From JAEMQF01 sp031396305 (GTDB lineage: Bacteria; Pseudomonadota; Gammaproteobacteria; Burkholderiales; Burkholderiaceae_C), in assembly GCA_031396305.1 (NCBI GenBank), contig JANNKM010000201.1, positions 1-25,961 on the forward strand: DNA of 25,961 nt, written 5' to 3'. This document shows, piece after piece, positions 1 through 7,178 of the stretch. The stretch's first letter is position 1. Every line of letters starts with the position of its first letter. The notes beneath the pieces were generated by a model. It was not told the DNA's origin. It searched no databases and saw nothing but the letters and a program-made list of their open reading frames with translations. A program made the position numbers and the translations under genes.

Positions 1-208
1 CGTGCGCGTGCGCCATGTGCACCGCCGCGCCTTCGTCGCGCACGTCGACGATGCGCACGCCGAGCTGCGCCAAGTGGTCCCAAATCGGCTGGATGTGGCC
101 GCCTTGCAGGCCGAAGATGCGGTCGACGCCGCGCGCGACGAGGAAGCGTGCAACGATTTCGGCGACGCTGCGGTGGGCGGTGAGGGATGCGGCGGGAGTG
201 GCAGTCAT
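1..208 (-). CDS. Thiamine-diphosphate-dependent enzyme, N-terminal part (acetolactate synthase-like)
   Basis: This is the first 69 codons of a leftward gene that runs off the left edge. The fragment matches the start of the Pyr (N-terminal TPP-binding) domain of the acetolactate synthase/benzoylformate decarboxylase superfamily. It shows VAEIVARFLVARGVDRIFGL, then GGHIQPIWD, then RDEGAAVHMAHAH, in which Glu59 sits where the family's cofactor-activating glutamate lies. The ATG start at 208 is preceded by GGAGA at good spacing. The substrate cannot be told from this fragment; carboligases and 2-oxoacid decarboxylases share this fold. It is divergent from a GntR/FCD regulator, with a palindromic operator in its own promoter, so it is probably a regulated catabolic enzyme (inference). 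A link to the benzoate genes further right is possible but unproven. Confidence 0.8.
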   Translation of the reverse strand, partial: MTATPAASLTAHRSVAEIVARFLVARGVDRIFGLQGGHIQPIWDHLAQLGVRIVDVRDEGAAVHMAHAH

Positions 209-236
209 GGGCAGTCTCCGGGATGTCATGGTCCTG

Positions 237-265
237 AGTGTAGTATTCTGAATTCAGAGTTCTGC
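237..265 (-). promoter_or_regulatory. Promoter of the TPP-enzyme gene with operator site 1
   Basis: On the minus strand a TACACT -10-like box (242 to 237) follows a weak GCAGAA -35-like box (265 to 260) at 17-base spacing. The perfect palindrome CTGAATTCAG (248-257) lies between them. A repressor bound there would block RNA polymerase. The promoter call is by eye. Confidence 0.45.
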
Positions 266-286
266 TAGGGAAATCCCGCATGCACT

Positions 287-296
287 CTGAATTCAG
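287..296. promoter_or_regulatory. Operator site 2 (CTGAATTCAG palindrome)
   Basis: This is a second copy of the same 10-base palindrome, 39 bases from the first. Its flanks extend the symmetry (CACT on the left, GTGTG on the right). It lies at the -35 position for a TACACT -10-like box at 313-318, just ahead of the GntR gene's GTG start. The arrangement suggests that the GntR/FCD protein binds both copies and controls itself and the divergent gene. FCD regulators commonly act this way on adjacent divergent promoters. Confidence 0.55.
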
Positions 297-324
297 TGTG
301 CGGCGTTTTTGCTACACTCGCGCC

Positions 325-1005
325 GTGAAAGCGCTGGCCTTTGCCCCCAACCTCGTCGAGCAGGTGCGCGACGCGATCCTGGGCGAGGTCGCCTCGGGCC
401 AACTCGGCCCCGGCGAACGCATCATCCAGGAGCAGATCGCCAGGACGCTCGGCGTGTCGCGCCAGCCGGTGCAGCAGGCGCTGCTGTTGCTGCGCAACCA
501 GGGCGTGCTGCGCGACGCACCCGGCCGCGGCCTGGAGGTTGCGCCGCTTGAGCCCGATCAGGTCAAGCACATGTACGACATGCGCTCAGTGATCGAGGGC
601 CTGGCCTGCCGCTTGGCTGCCGAGAACAACGCCGAGCGCGCCGGAGAGCTGGGCCCGGCCCTGATCGACGCCGGCCGCAAAGCGGTGGCCAGCGGCTCAG
701 TGGCCAAGATGGTCGCCGCCGACCTGAAGTTCCACGAGTTCATCTACGGCCTGTCGGGCAACCCGCTGGTGGCGCCAGCGATGGCAACGCATTGGACACA
801 CACCCAGCGCGTGATGGGCGAAGTGTTGATCAAGGACGAGACGCCACGCGACATCTGGAACCAGCACGCCGCCATCCTTGACGCCATCGCGCGGGGCAAC
901 GCAGCCAAGGCCGAAGCCCTGGCACGCAGTCACATCACACAGGCGGCGGACTTCATGGTGACCCGGATGAAGGGCAAGGCCAAGGGCAGGCGCGCAAGCG
1001 CTTGA
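325..1005 (+). CDS. GntR family transcriptional regulator, FCD subfamily
   Basis: This encodes a 226-residue regulator. Residues 1-70 form a GntR winged helix-turn-helix (LVEQVRDAILGEVASGQL, GERIIQEQIARTLGVSRQPVQQAL, LRNQGVL). The rest is an all-helical FCD ligand domain (MYDMRSVIEGLACRLAAENN, DLKFHEFIYGLSGNP, QHAAILDAIARGNAAKAEALARSHI) with conserved Asp and His positions of the kind that bind metal and organic-acid ligands. I prefer the GTG start at 325. The in-frame ATG at 280 would put an operator inside the coding region and adds residues without family resemblance. A TACACT box at 313-318 leaves only a very short leader. The tail is Lys/Arg-rich. The likely target is the divergent TPP-enzyme gene, by way of two CTGAATTCAG sites; the ligand is unknown. 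Confidence 0.9.
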   Translation: MKALAFAPNLVEQVRDAILGEVASGQLGPGERIIQEQIARTLGVSRQPVQQALLLLRNQGVLRDAPGRGLEVAPLEPDQVKHMYDMRSVIEGLACRLAAENNAERAGELGPALIDAGRKAVASGSVAKMVAADLKFHEFIYGLSGNPLVAPAMATHWTHTQRVMGEVLIKDETPRDIWNQHAAILDAIARGNAAKAEALARSHITQAADFMVTRMKGKAKGRRASA

Positions 1006-1039
1006 GCTGTGCCGGGTTGCAGCGCGGGCGAGATCAGCT

Positions 1040-1378
1040 CTAGGAGCCTGTCGGGCTTGAGGGGCGCAAGGTCGCGATGCCGACCACGCGGCGGTGTTTG
1101 CAGCGGCGCGAGCCGGATTCGATCGCGTCGAGGCGCCTGAGTGCCTTGCAAATCGCCCTGGGTTCATTGCAGGGCTGGGTTTCCAGAATCGTTGGGGACA
1201 TGGGTCCTTCCCTTTCTGCCGCCCGAAGCACATGCAGCCGCTTGATATTCCACGCCATCGTCACCAGCGACCACTCGCCGCGTGCTTTGTCCAGGCCGCG
1301 CATGCTCATCTGACGCCAGCCCATCACGCGTTTGATGATCCCAAACACCGGCTCCACCGCTTTGGGACTAGAGCTAGC
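1040..1378 (-). pseudogene. IS1182-like transposase, C-terminal remnant
   Basis: About 110 codons remain of the C-terminal end of a DDE transposase. The segment from SSPKAVEPVFGIIKRVMGWRQ through MRGLDKARGEWSLVTMAWNIKRLH is typical of the final RNase H-fold part of IS1182-type (possibly IS5-like) transposases. The N-terminal and central catalytic parts are missing, and no start belongs to this fragment. Its stop codon coincides with CTAGGAGCCTGTCGGGCTT (1040-1058), which looks like the terminal repeat of the element. The other side breaks off near 1370-1380, directly against the stop codon of the methyltransferase gene. It is a decayed insertion and cannot be active. Confidence 0.8.
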
Positions 1379-1380
1379 AT

Positions 1381-2235
1381 TCACGGCTTGCGCTCGCAGC
1401 CCGGCGTCGTCGGGCGCACGAATGCGATGGCTTCGAGCGTCGCGTAGCGCCCGGTGGCGCGCGTGACGAGCACACGATCGCCGCGCAGCTCGAGCTCAAG
1501 CGCGTCGCTGCCCTGCCCGCCACGCAGCGAGGCGCCGTGGATCCGGCCGGCGAAACCGTCGATCTCCGGCACACCGCCCAGGCTCGCCGTGAAAGATTGA
1601 TAGGTCTGTGCAATGCGCAGCGCCCCGCCCCGGCCGCGCCCCAGGCCACACCACAAGCCGTGCACGCGCGCCGGCACCACCCACAGGTGGACGCGGCTGA
1701 ACTTGTCCAGGCCGACAGTCTTGTCGGGCACCTCTACTTTCACCGTGCGCTCCGGCGGCCAGTCTCCCATGTCCCAGTCGTGCGACACGATCCGCGTTCC
1801 GGGCTCCAACGCCAGCAACGACGGCCGCAATTGCAGATTGACCTCGGGCAGCTGGTACATCGTGATCACGCTTGCGCTGCTCAAGTCGGTCTTGAACAGG
1901 TCTTGCTCGCGAAACTCGACACGCTGCTCGACACCCGCACGCTGCGCGGACGCCCGGCTCTGGCGCACCAGATCGGGAACGATCTCGACACCCAGGCCGC
2001 GCGCACCAAAGCGCCTTGCGGCGAGGATGACGATGCGGCCGTCACCCGAACCCAGATCGATCAGGGTGTCATCGGCCCCGACGCTGGCAATTTCCAGCAT
2101 CGCCAGCGCCACCCGGTCGGGCGTCGTGATGAAAGGCACCTCTTCCGCTGAGCGCACGACCGCCGCACCGCTGCCCAGCAAGGCCAATGACAGGGTGATA
2201 CGCCCGCCGCAGCGACGCAACGATTCTGTCTTCAT
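1381..2235 (-). CDS. Class I SAM-dependent methyltransferase with N-terminal signal sequence
   Basis: This encodes a 284-residue protein. Residues 60-67 (DLGSGDGR) are the SAM-binding motif I, and Glu84 (GVEI) is the expected acidic ribose-binding residue. Residues 39-140 form the Rossmann core. The motif and the following LxxEIVPDLVRQSR segment recall the FAM173/ATPSCKMT group of lysine methyltransferases (family resemblance only). Residues 1-30 contain a basic start, a hydrophobic stretch (ITLSLALLGSGAAVV) and a small-residue site (RSA), so the protein is predicted to be exported or membrane-anchored. Residues from about 170 onward form an extra beta-rich domain that I do not recognise. The start overlaps the dusA stop by four bases (ATGA), so the two are translationally coupled. 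The substrate is unknown. Confidence 0.8.
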   Translation of the reverse strand: MKTESLRRCGGRITLSLALLGSGAAVVRSAEEVPFITTPDRVALAMLEIASVGADDTLIDLGSGDGRIVILAARRFGARGLGVEIVPDLVRQSRASAQRAGVEQRVEFREQDLFKTDLSSASVITMYQLPEVNLQLRPSLLALEPGTRIVSHDWDMGDWPPERTVKVEVPDKTVGLDKFSRVHLWVVPARVHGLWCGLGRGRGGALRIAQTYQSFTASLGGVPEIDGFAGRIHGASLRGGQGSDALELELRGDRVLVTRATGRYATLEAIAFVRPTTPGCERKP

Positions 2236-3227
2236 GCAGGCTGCACCGCCACCTCGGGCCGCTGCGCGAGTTGCCAGACGCGCCGCGGAGTTTCATGCTT
2301 GAGCCGGTGATCGCTCCACACCTGGCGCCAGCGGCGCGCGCCGGGCATGCCGTTCCACAGGCCCAGCATGTGGCGCGCGGCGTGAGTCCAGGTGATGCCT
2401 TGCGCGGTGAGCATTTCCATGTACTCGACCATCTTCAATTCGATGTCCGCGCGGTCAAGCTGACGCGGCGCAGCACCGAAGAACTGGCTGTCCCAGCGTG
2501 CCAAACCCCAAGGGTGGTGGTAAGCCTCGCGGCCGAGCATCACGCCGTCCACGAATTGCAGCTGAGCCCCAATGTCCACTGCCTGAGTCAGCCCGCCGTT
2601 GGCTACGAAGGTGAGCGCGGGGAAGTCGGCCTTCAGTCGATGCACCACGTCATGTCGCAGCGGCGGCACATCCCGGTTTTCCTTCGGGCTGAGGCCGTGC
2701 AACCACGCGTTGCGCGCGTGCACGATGTACACATTGCAACCGGAGCGCGCCACCGTGCCGACAAAGTCGCGCACGAATTCGTAACTCTCGCCGCGATCGA
2801 TGCCGATGCGGTGTTTCACCGTCACCGGCAACGCCACGGCATCGACCATCGCCTTCACGCAATCTGCCACTAGCGCAGGCTCGGCCATCAGGCACGCGCC
2901 GAACGCACCGCGCTGCACGCGCGGGCTCGGGCAACCGCAGTTCAGGTTGATCTCGTCGTAGCCCCATTGTTCGCCCAGGCGCGCGCAAGCCGCCAGGTCG
3001 GCAGGCTCGCTGCCGCCGAGTTGCAGCGCCACCGGGTGTTCCTGTTCATTGAAGTCGAGATGGCGCGGTACATCGCCGTGCAGCAGCGCGCCCGTTGTCA
3101 CCATCTCGGTGTACAGGCGCGCACGGCGCGTGAGCAGGCGATGGAAGAACCGGCAATGCCGGTCGGTCCAGTCCATCATCGGCGCGATGCACACGCGCCA
3201 GGGGTTGGGTGGTTGAATGGATTGCAA
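2232..3227 (-). CDS. dusA: tRNA-dihydrouridine(20/20a) synthase
   Basis: This FMN enzyme reduces uridine in the tRNA D-loop using NADPH. The sequence shows the Dus TIM-barrel opening RVCIAPMMDWTDRHCRFFHR (residues 11-30), the EMVTTGALLHGD segment, and NLNCGCPSPRVQRGAFGACLM with the catalytic Cys99. It also shows VTVKHRIGIDR, HARNAWLHGLSPKENR, and the FMN phosphate loop VANGGL with VMLGREAYHHPW, which is the DusA subtype signature. The length of 331 residues is usual for DusA. The start is uncertain: the only upstream candidate before a stop is TTG at 3227, with no clear ribosome-binding site, and the next is GTG at 3194. It sits 36 bases downstream of the alcohol dehydrogenase gene and overlaps the methyltransferase gene. 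Confidence 0.93.
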   Translation of the reverse strand: MQSIQPPNPWRVCIAPMMDWTDRHCRFFHRLLTRRARLYTEMVTTGALLHGDVPRHLDFNEQEHPVALQLGGSEPADLAACARLGEQWGYDEINLNCGCPSPRVQRGAFGACLMAEPALVADCVKAMVDAVALPVTVKHRIGIDRGESYEFVRDFVGTVARSGCNVYIVHARNAWLHGLSPKENRDVPPLRHDVVHRLKADFPALTFVANGGLTQAVDIGAQLQFVDGVMLGREAYHHPWGLARWDSQFFGAAPRQLDRADIELKMVEYMEMLTAQGITWTHAARHMLGLWNGMPGARRWRQVWSDHRLKHETPRRVWQLAQRPEVAVQPA

Positions 3228-3230
3228 TTG

Positions 3231-3267
3231 GTGAACTGTTCAGTGCGGCTTCAACTGAACCCTTCAC
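3231..3267. repeat. Imperfect inverted repeat between the alcohol dehydrogenase gene and dusA
   Basis: The arms GTTCAGT (3238-3244) and ACTGAAC (3254-3260) pair perfectly. After a 2x2 internal loop, GTGAA and TTCAC extend the stem. The structure overlaps the alcohol dehydrogenase stop codon. No T-run follows on the minus strand, so it is at most a weak terminator or processing site. Confidence 0.45.
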
Positions 3268-4313
3268 GGTCGAAGAATTGCCCGACCACGAATCCGCCCG
3301 GCTTTCAGGTCGGCCAGCGCCTGGTCGGCGCTGGCCAGAGGCTGCGTCGTCATCGGCAGCGCCGGCAGCTTGCCGGAGCGCGCGATCGCCATCAGTTCGT
3401 GCATGTCCTGCAGCGTTCCGACGTAGGAGCCGGCGATGCTGACGGACTTCATCGCCACCATGACGGGCAGGATCGGCGTCGAGCCGCCGAACAAGCCGAC
3501 GCAGACCAGCTTGCCACCCCGACGCAACGCGCCGAAGCCGAACGCAAAGCTCGACGCCGCGCCGACGAAATCGATCGCCGCGGCAACGCCGCCGCCCGTC
3601 GCCTTCATCAACGCTTTGCCGGCGCCGTCTGCGCTCGGGTCGATCACCTCGCTGGCACCGGCCTCGCGCGCGATATCCCATTTGCCCTTGTCGAGTTCGG
3701 CGACGACGATCGGCGCGCTGAACATGTGGCGTGCCAGGCGTATTCCCGACAGGCCCACGCCGCCGGCGCCGATGATGAGCAGCGTGTCGCTCGGCGTGAG
3801 TGGCTGCACTTTTTTCAATGCGCCGTAGCCGGTCAGGCCCGAGCAGGCATACGTGCACGCTTGCTCTTCCGGCAACGGGTCGAATTCGAGCAGGTAGCGC
3901 GGGTGCGGCACAAGCACGTGATCGGCGAACCCGCCGTCGCGGTGGATTCCCAGGGCGCGCGGCGAAGCGCACAACTGTTCGTTGCCGGACGCGCAGACCG
4001 GGCAGGCGTTGCAACCGATCCACGGAAACACGACACGTCGGTCGCCGACCTTGGTGCCTTTGGCGTCGGGGCCGACGGCGACCACGGTGCCCGCGATCTC
4101 GTGGCCCAGGGTTCGCGGCAACTGCATCGGGCGCGACATGTCGAGCTTGTTGCCGTCGCCGAGGTCAAAGTAGCCGTCGTGCAGGTGCACGTCGCTGTGG
4201 CACACGCCGCAACTGCCCACCTTGACGATGACTTCACTGCCTTGGGGCACGGGGGTTTCGCGCAACGCCTGCGCGAGGGGTTTGCCGAAGGCTGCGACCC
4301 GGTAGCTCAACAT
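3264..4313 (-). CDS. Zinc-dependent alcohol dehydrogenase (MDR superfamily)
   Basis: This is a medium-chain dehydrogenase/reductase of 349 residues. It carries the catalytic-zinc region CGVCHSDVHLHDG, the GHEIAGTV motif, and the structural-zinc set CNACPVCASGNEQLC. The nucleotide-binding glycine motif is GAGGVGLSG. It should oxidise or reduce an alcohol/aldehyde or a cyclic hydroxy compound with NAD(P). The ATG at 4313 has GGAA at good distance; a TTG at 4328 in frame is less likely. It lies 65 bases downstream of the benzoate-CoA ligase gene on the same strand, so the two are likely co-transcribed. That suggests a role in feeding aromatic alcohols or aldehydes into benzoate, or in later steps of the pathway (inference). 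Its relation to 6-hydroxycyclohexene-carbonyl-CoA dehydrogenases should be checked before assigning a substrate. Confidence 0.88.
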   Translation of the reverse strand: MLSYRVAAFGKPLAQALRETPVPQGSEVIVKVGSCGVCHSDVHLHDGYFDLGDGNKLDMSRPMQLPRTLGHEIAGTVVAVGPDAKGTKVGDRRVVFPWIGCNACPVCASGNEQLCASPRALGIHRDGGFADHVLVPHPRYLLEFDPLPEEQACTYACSGLTGYGALKKVQPLTPSDTLLIIGAGGVGLSGIRLARHMFSAPIVVAELDKGKWDIAREAGASEVIDPSADGAGKALMKATGGGVAAAIDFVGAASSFAFGFGALRRGGKLVCVGLFGGSTPILPVMVAMKSVSIAGSYVGTLQDMHELMAIARSGKLPALPMTTQPLASADQALADLKAGRIRGRAILRP

Positions 4314-4378
4314 GGGGATTCCGTTCAAGAAAACGCGCGATGCCGCGCTTCATTCACACATCACACCAGGCGCGCGCA

Positions 4379-5971
4379 TCACTTGACCGCCGCCTCGCGT
4401 TCGCGCAGCTTGAAGCGCTGGATTTTGCCCGTCGCCGTCTTCGGCAGTTCGGCGACAAATTCGATGGCGCGCGGGTACTTGTAGGGCGCAAGCCGGTCCT
4501 TGACGAAGGCCTTGAGTTCGTCCTGCGTCGCGGCCTGGCCGGCCTTGAGCACGACGAAGGCCTTGGTCTTGGTCAGGCCCTGCGCGTCGGGCACGCCGAT
4601 CACCGCCGCTTCGAGCACGGCCGCGTGCTGCACCAGCGTGGCTTCCACCTCGAACGGCGAGACGTAGACCCCGCTCACCTTGAGCATGTCGTCGCCGCGC
4701 CCGCCATAGGTGTAGCTGCCGTCGGCGTTGCGCATGTACTTGTCGCCGCTCTTGGTCCAGCCACCCTGGAACGTGTCGCGGGTCTTCGCACGGTTGCCCC
4801 AGTACATGATGGCACTCGACGGGCCATGCACGTACAAGTCGCCGGGCTCGCCTTCTGCCACCGGTCCACCACCGTCGCCGCGCAACTCGATGTCGTAGCC
4901 CGGTACCGGCCAGCCGGTCGTGCCATAGCGCACCTGGTCCGGCCGGTTCGACAGGTAGATGTGCAGCATTTCAGTGGAGCCGATGCCGTCGACGATGTCC
5001 ACGCCGAAGTGGCGTTTGAAGCGTTCCCCCAGGTCCGCCGGCAAGGCCTCGCCTGCCGAGGAGACCAGGCGCAGCGCCACGTCACCGCGCGCAGGCAGAT
5101 TCGGCGCGGCGAGCATGCCGGCAAAGCCGGTGGGCGCGCCGTAAAAGACCGTCGGTTTGACGTTGCCCACGCCGCCGAGCCAGCGTTTGAACGTAGCGTC
5201 GGGCGTCGGGCGCTCGGCCATCAACAGGGTCGTCGCGCCCACGCTCAGCGGAAACGTGAGCGCATTGCCCAGGCCATAGGCGAAAAACAGTTTTGCCGCC
5301 GAGAAGCAGACGTCGTCTTCGCGCAACCCGAGCACGCCCTTGCCATAGAGCTCCGCGGTCCAGTAGGGATTGGCTTGCGTATGCACGGTGCCCTTGGGGC
5401 GACCTGTGGAGCCTGACGAGTAGAGCCAGAAGCCAGGGTCGTCAGCCCCGGTGGGCGCGGGCTTTGGTGACGGCGGGTGCGCGGCGACGAAGGCGTCGAA
5501 TTCGGTTTCCTGCGCGTGCAGCGGCGCGATCGGGCGCGACACGATGACACGTTGGACTTCGTGGTCGCTGCGTGTCATTGCCGCGGTCAGCGCTGGCAGC
5601 AGCGCACCCGACACCAGTACGGCCTGCGCGCGTGAATGCTCCAGCACGTAGGCGTAGTCATCGGCGGTCAACAGCGTGTTCACGGCCACCGGTACGATGC
5701 CGGCGTAGATCGCGCCGAGGAAGCTCACCGGCCAGTGATTGCAATCGTGCATCAGCAACAGTACACGTTCTTCGCGCTTGATGCCCAGCGCGCGCAACCC
5801 GGCGGCGGCGCGGCGCACGCGCTCATCCAGTTCGGCGTAGCTGAGCACGCCCTGGTCGTCGATGAACGCCCGCCGCGCACCGCGCTGCGCGTTGCAGTTC
5901 AACAGGTGCTGCGCAAAGTTGAAGCGCTCGCCCGGCGGCTGGACTTGCGGCGCGGGGGGTGCGGTGCTCAT
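4379..5971 (-). CDS. bclA: Benzoate-CoA ligase
   Basis: This 530-residue enzyme of the ANL adenylating family activates benzoate to benzoyl-CoA with ATP. It shows the P-loop YSSGSTGRPKG (residues 184-194), GIGSTEMLHIYLSN in the A5 region, YGGRGDDMLKVSGVYVSPFEVE at the hinge, and PKTATGKIQRFKLR near the C-terminus with the catalytic lysine. The opening ERFNFAQHLLNCNAQRG and the segments VFYGAPTGFAGML and GTTGWPVPGYDIELR are typical of benzoate-CoA ligases rather than general acyl-CoA synthetases. The ATG at 5971 is preceded by GGAG. A longer in-frame reading to 6208 would run through the regulatory gap and lacks family similarity. Its position divergent from boxR supports the assignment strongly. 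4-Hydroxybenzoate or halobenzoates remain possible side substrates. Confidence 0.93.
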   Translation of the reverse strand: MSTAPPAPQVQPPGERFNFAQHLLNCNAQRGARRAFIDDQGVLSYAELDERVRRAAAGLRALGIKREERVLLLMHDCNHWPVSFLGAIYAGIVPVAVNTLLTADDYAYVLEHSRAQAVLVSGALLPALTAAMTRSDHEVQRVIVSRPIAPLHAQETEFDAFVAAHPPSPKPAPTGADDPGFWLYSSGSTGRPKGTVHTQANPYWTAELYGKGVLGLREDDVCFSAAKLFFAYGLGNALTFPLSVGATTLLMAERPTPDATFKRWLGGVGNVKPTVFYGAPTGFAGMLAAPNLPARGDVALRLVSSAGEALPADLGERFKRHFGVDIVDGIGSTEMLHIYLSNRPDQVRYGTTGWPVPGYDIELRGDGGGPVAEGEPGDLYVHGPSSAIMYWGNRAKTRDTFQGGWTKSGDKYMRNADGSYTYGGRGDDMLKVSGVYVSPFEVEATLVQHAAVLEAAVIGVPDAQGLTKTKAFVVLKAGQAATQDELKAFVKDRLAPYKYPRAIEFVAELPKTATGKIQRFKLREREAAVK

Positions 5972-6066
5972 GGCGGGTCTCCGTCGGTGTCGCGGTTGCG
6001 TATTGTGTGGCGGGTCGTCGCGGCCCATCCCTCGAGGGCCCACCCGACGCTTCGAGTTGTTCGGGC

Positions 6067-6098
6067 TTGTTTGAACCCGGAAGATGCAGTATTGTGCG
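6067..6098 (+). promoter_or_regulatory. boxR promoter with BoxR-type operator (TGCA-N6-TGCG)
   Basis: TTGTTT (6067-6072) and TATTGT (6090-6095) are spaced by 17 bases and form a plausible sigma-70 promoter for boxR. The motif TGCA-N6-TGCG (6085-6098) covers the -10 box. BzdR/BoxR-type regulators of benzoyl-CoA pathways are known to recognise TGCA-N6-TGCA elements, so autoregulation is likely. The same site lies in the leader of the divergent ligase gene; I could not identify a convincing promoter for that gene. Confidence 0.55.
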
Positions 6099-6126
6099 TC
6101 AATGAACTCCCTGAGCTGACAACCGC

Positions 6127-7116
6127 ATGCCGAGCCCTGTATTGCGCCAACGCCGGCCCGCGGCGCCCGTTGCGGCACGTTCGCGCAGCGCCGCTCCCGC
6201 CACGGCACGCCGCAGGAAAGTGGAACTCGCTGCCAATGCCGTCAAGAACCCGTTTCTCACTGCGCTGGGTGAACGCGTGCGCGCGGTTCGCGCGCGGCGC
6301 GGCATGACGCGCAAGGCGGTCGCGCTGGCGGCAGGGGTTTCCGAGCGGCACCTGGCGAACCTGGAGTACGGCACCGGCAACGCGTCGATTCTCGTGCTGC
6401 TGCAAGTGGCGCAGGCGCTGCAGTGTTCTCTGGCCGAGATGGTCGGCGACGTGACGACATCGTCGCCCGAGTGGCTGCTGTTGCGCGAGCTGCTGGAGCG
6501 CAGCAATGACGACACCTTGCGCCGGGTTCGCGTCGCGGTGGGCGCCTTGCTGGGCACGGGTGGCGCGAACGGCAGCGGCCAGGCGGCGCGCAGCACCCGG
6601 GTTGCGCTGATCGGTTTGCGCGGCGCGGGCAAGTCGACGCTGGGGCAAATGCTCGCTGACGACCTGGGGTTTGCGTTTGTCGAACTGAGCCGCGAGATCG
6701 AAAAGTTTGCCGGCTGCGGCATCGCCGAGATCCAGGCGCTGTATGGCGCCAACGCTTATCGGCGCTACGAGCGGCGCGCCCTGGAAGAGGCGATCCAGAT
6801 CTACCCCGAAGCCGTGATTGCCACACCCGGCGGCATGGTCTCCGACCCTGCCACGTTCAACCAGCTGCTGGCACACTGCACGACAGTGTGGCTGCAAGCC
6901 GACCCCGAAGACCACATGAAGCGCGTCGCGGCGCAGGGGGACATGCGGCCGATGGCGGCGAGCAAGGAGGCAATGCAAGACCTGAAGGGGATCCTCGCCG
7001 GCCGCGCGGCCTTTTATTCCAAGGCAGAGTTCAAGCTCGACACGAGTGCCCAGCCGCTGAAGGCGACTTTCGTCGTACTGCGAGGCATGGTGCGTCAGGC
7101 GTTGCGGATGGCTTGA
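6127..7116 (+). CDS. boxR: BoxR-type transcriptional regulator (XRE helix-turn-helix plus shikimate-kinase-like domain)
   Basis: This encodes 329 residues. An Ala/Arg-rich tail (1-40) is followed by an XRE helix-turn-helix at about 47-108 (LGERVRAVRARRGMTRKAVALAAGVSERHLANLEYGTGNAS, written here as read in two overlapping parts). After a linker comes a shikimate-kinase-like domain from about 157 to the end, with Walker A GLRGAGKST (163-171), ELSREIEKFAGCGIAEIQALYG and ATPGGMV. This fusion is the hallmark of BzdR/BoxR, in which the kinase-like domain is known to bind benzoyl-CoA as inducer and release repression. The neighbours (ligase on one side, boxCBA on the other) fit exactly. No strong ribosome-binding site precedes the ATG. 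It is probably autoregulated through the TGCA-N6-TGCG site upstream. Confidence 0.95.
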   Translation: MPSPVLRQRRPAAPVAARSRSAAPATARRRKVELAANAVKNPFLTALGERVRAVRARRGMTRKAVALAAGVSERHLANLEYGTGNASILVLLQVAQALQCSLAEMVGDVTTSSPEWLLLRELLERSNDDTLRRVRVAVGALLGTGGANGSGQAARSTRVALIGLRGAGKSTLGQMLADDLGFAFVELSREIEKFAGCGIAEIQALYGANAYRRYERRALEEAIQIYPEAVIATPGGMVSDPATFNQLLAHCTTVWLQADPEDHMKRVAAQGDMRPMAASKEAMQDLKGILAGRAAFYSKAEFKLDTSAQPLKATFVVLRGMVRQALRMA

Positions 7117-7149
7117 GGGTTGCCCTCGAACCAACATGAAGCAAAGTGC

Positions 7150-7178
7150 TTCGTCAATTTCATTTTGTGCACTATCAT
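7150..7178 (+). promoter_or_regulatory. Candidate promoter of the boxCBA operon
   Basis: TATCAT (7173-7178) is a good -10 match. TTCGTC (7150-7155), 17 bases upstream, is a poor -35. The -10 is overlapped by the first BoxR-type site, which suits a repressed promoter. The call is by eye only. Confidence 0.4.

Noticed and set aside
280..324. ATG at 280 as the start of the GntR regulator
   Set aside because: It would place an operator inside the coding region, and the added 15 residues lack family resemblance. GTG at 325 fits better.
2967..4484. A long open frame on the plus strand opposite dusA and the alcohol dehydrogenase gene
   Set aside because: It is antisense to well-supported genes, lacks domains, and is rich in Arg, Ala and His, as expected for a shadow frame in GC-rich DNA.
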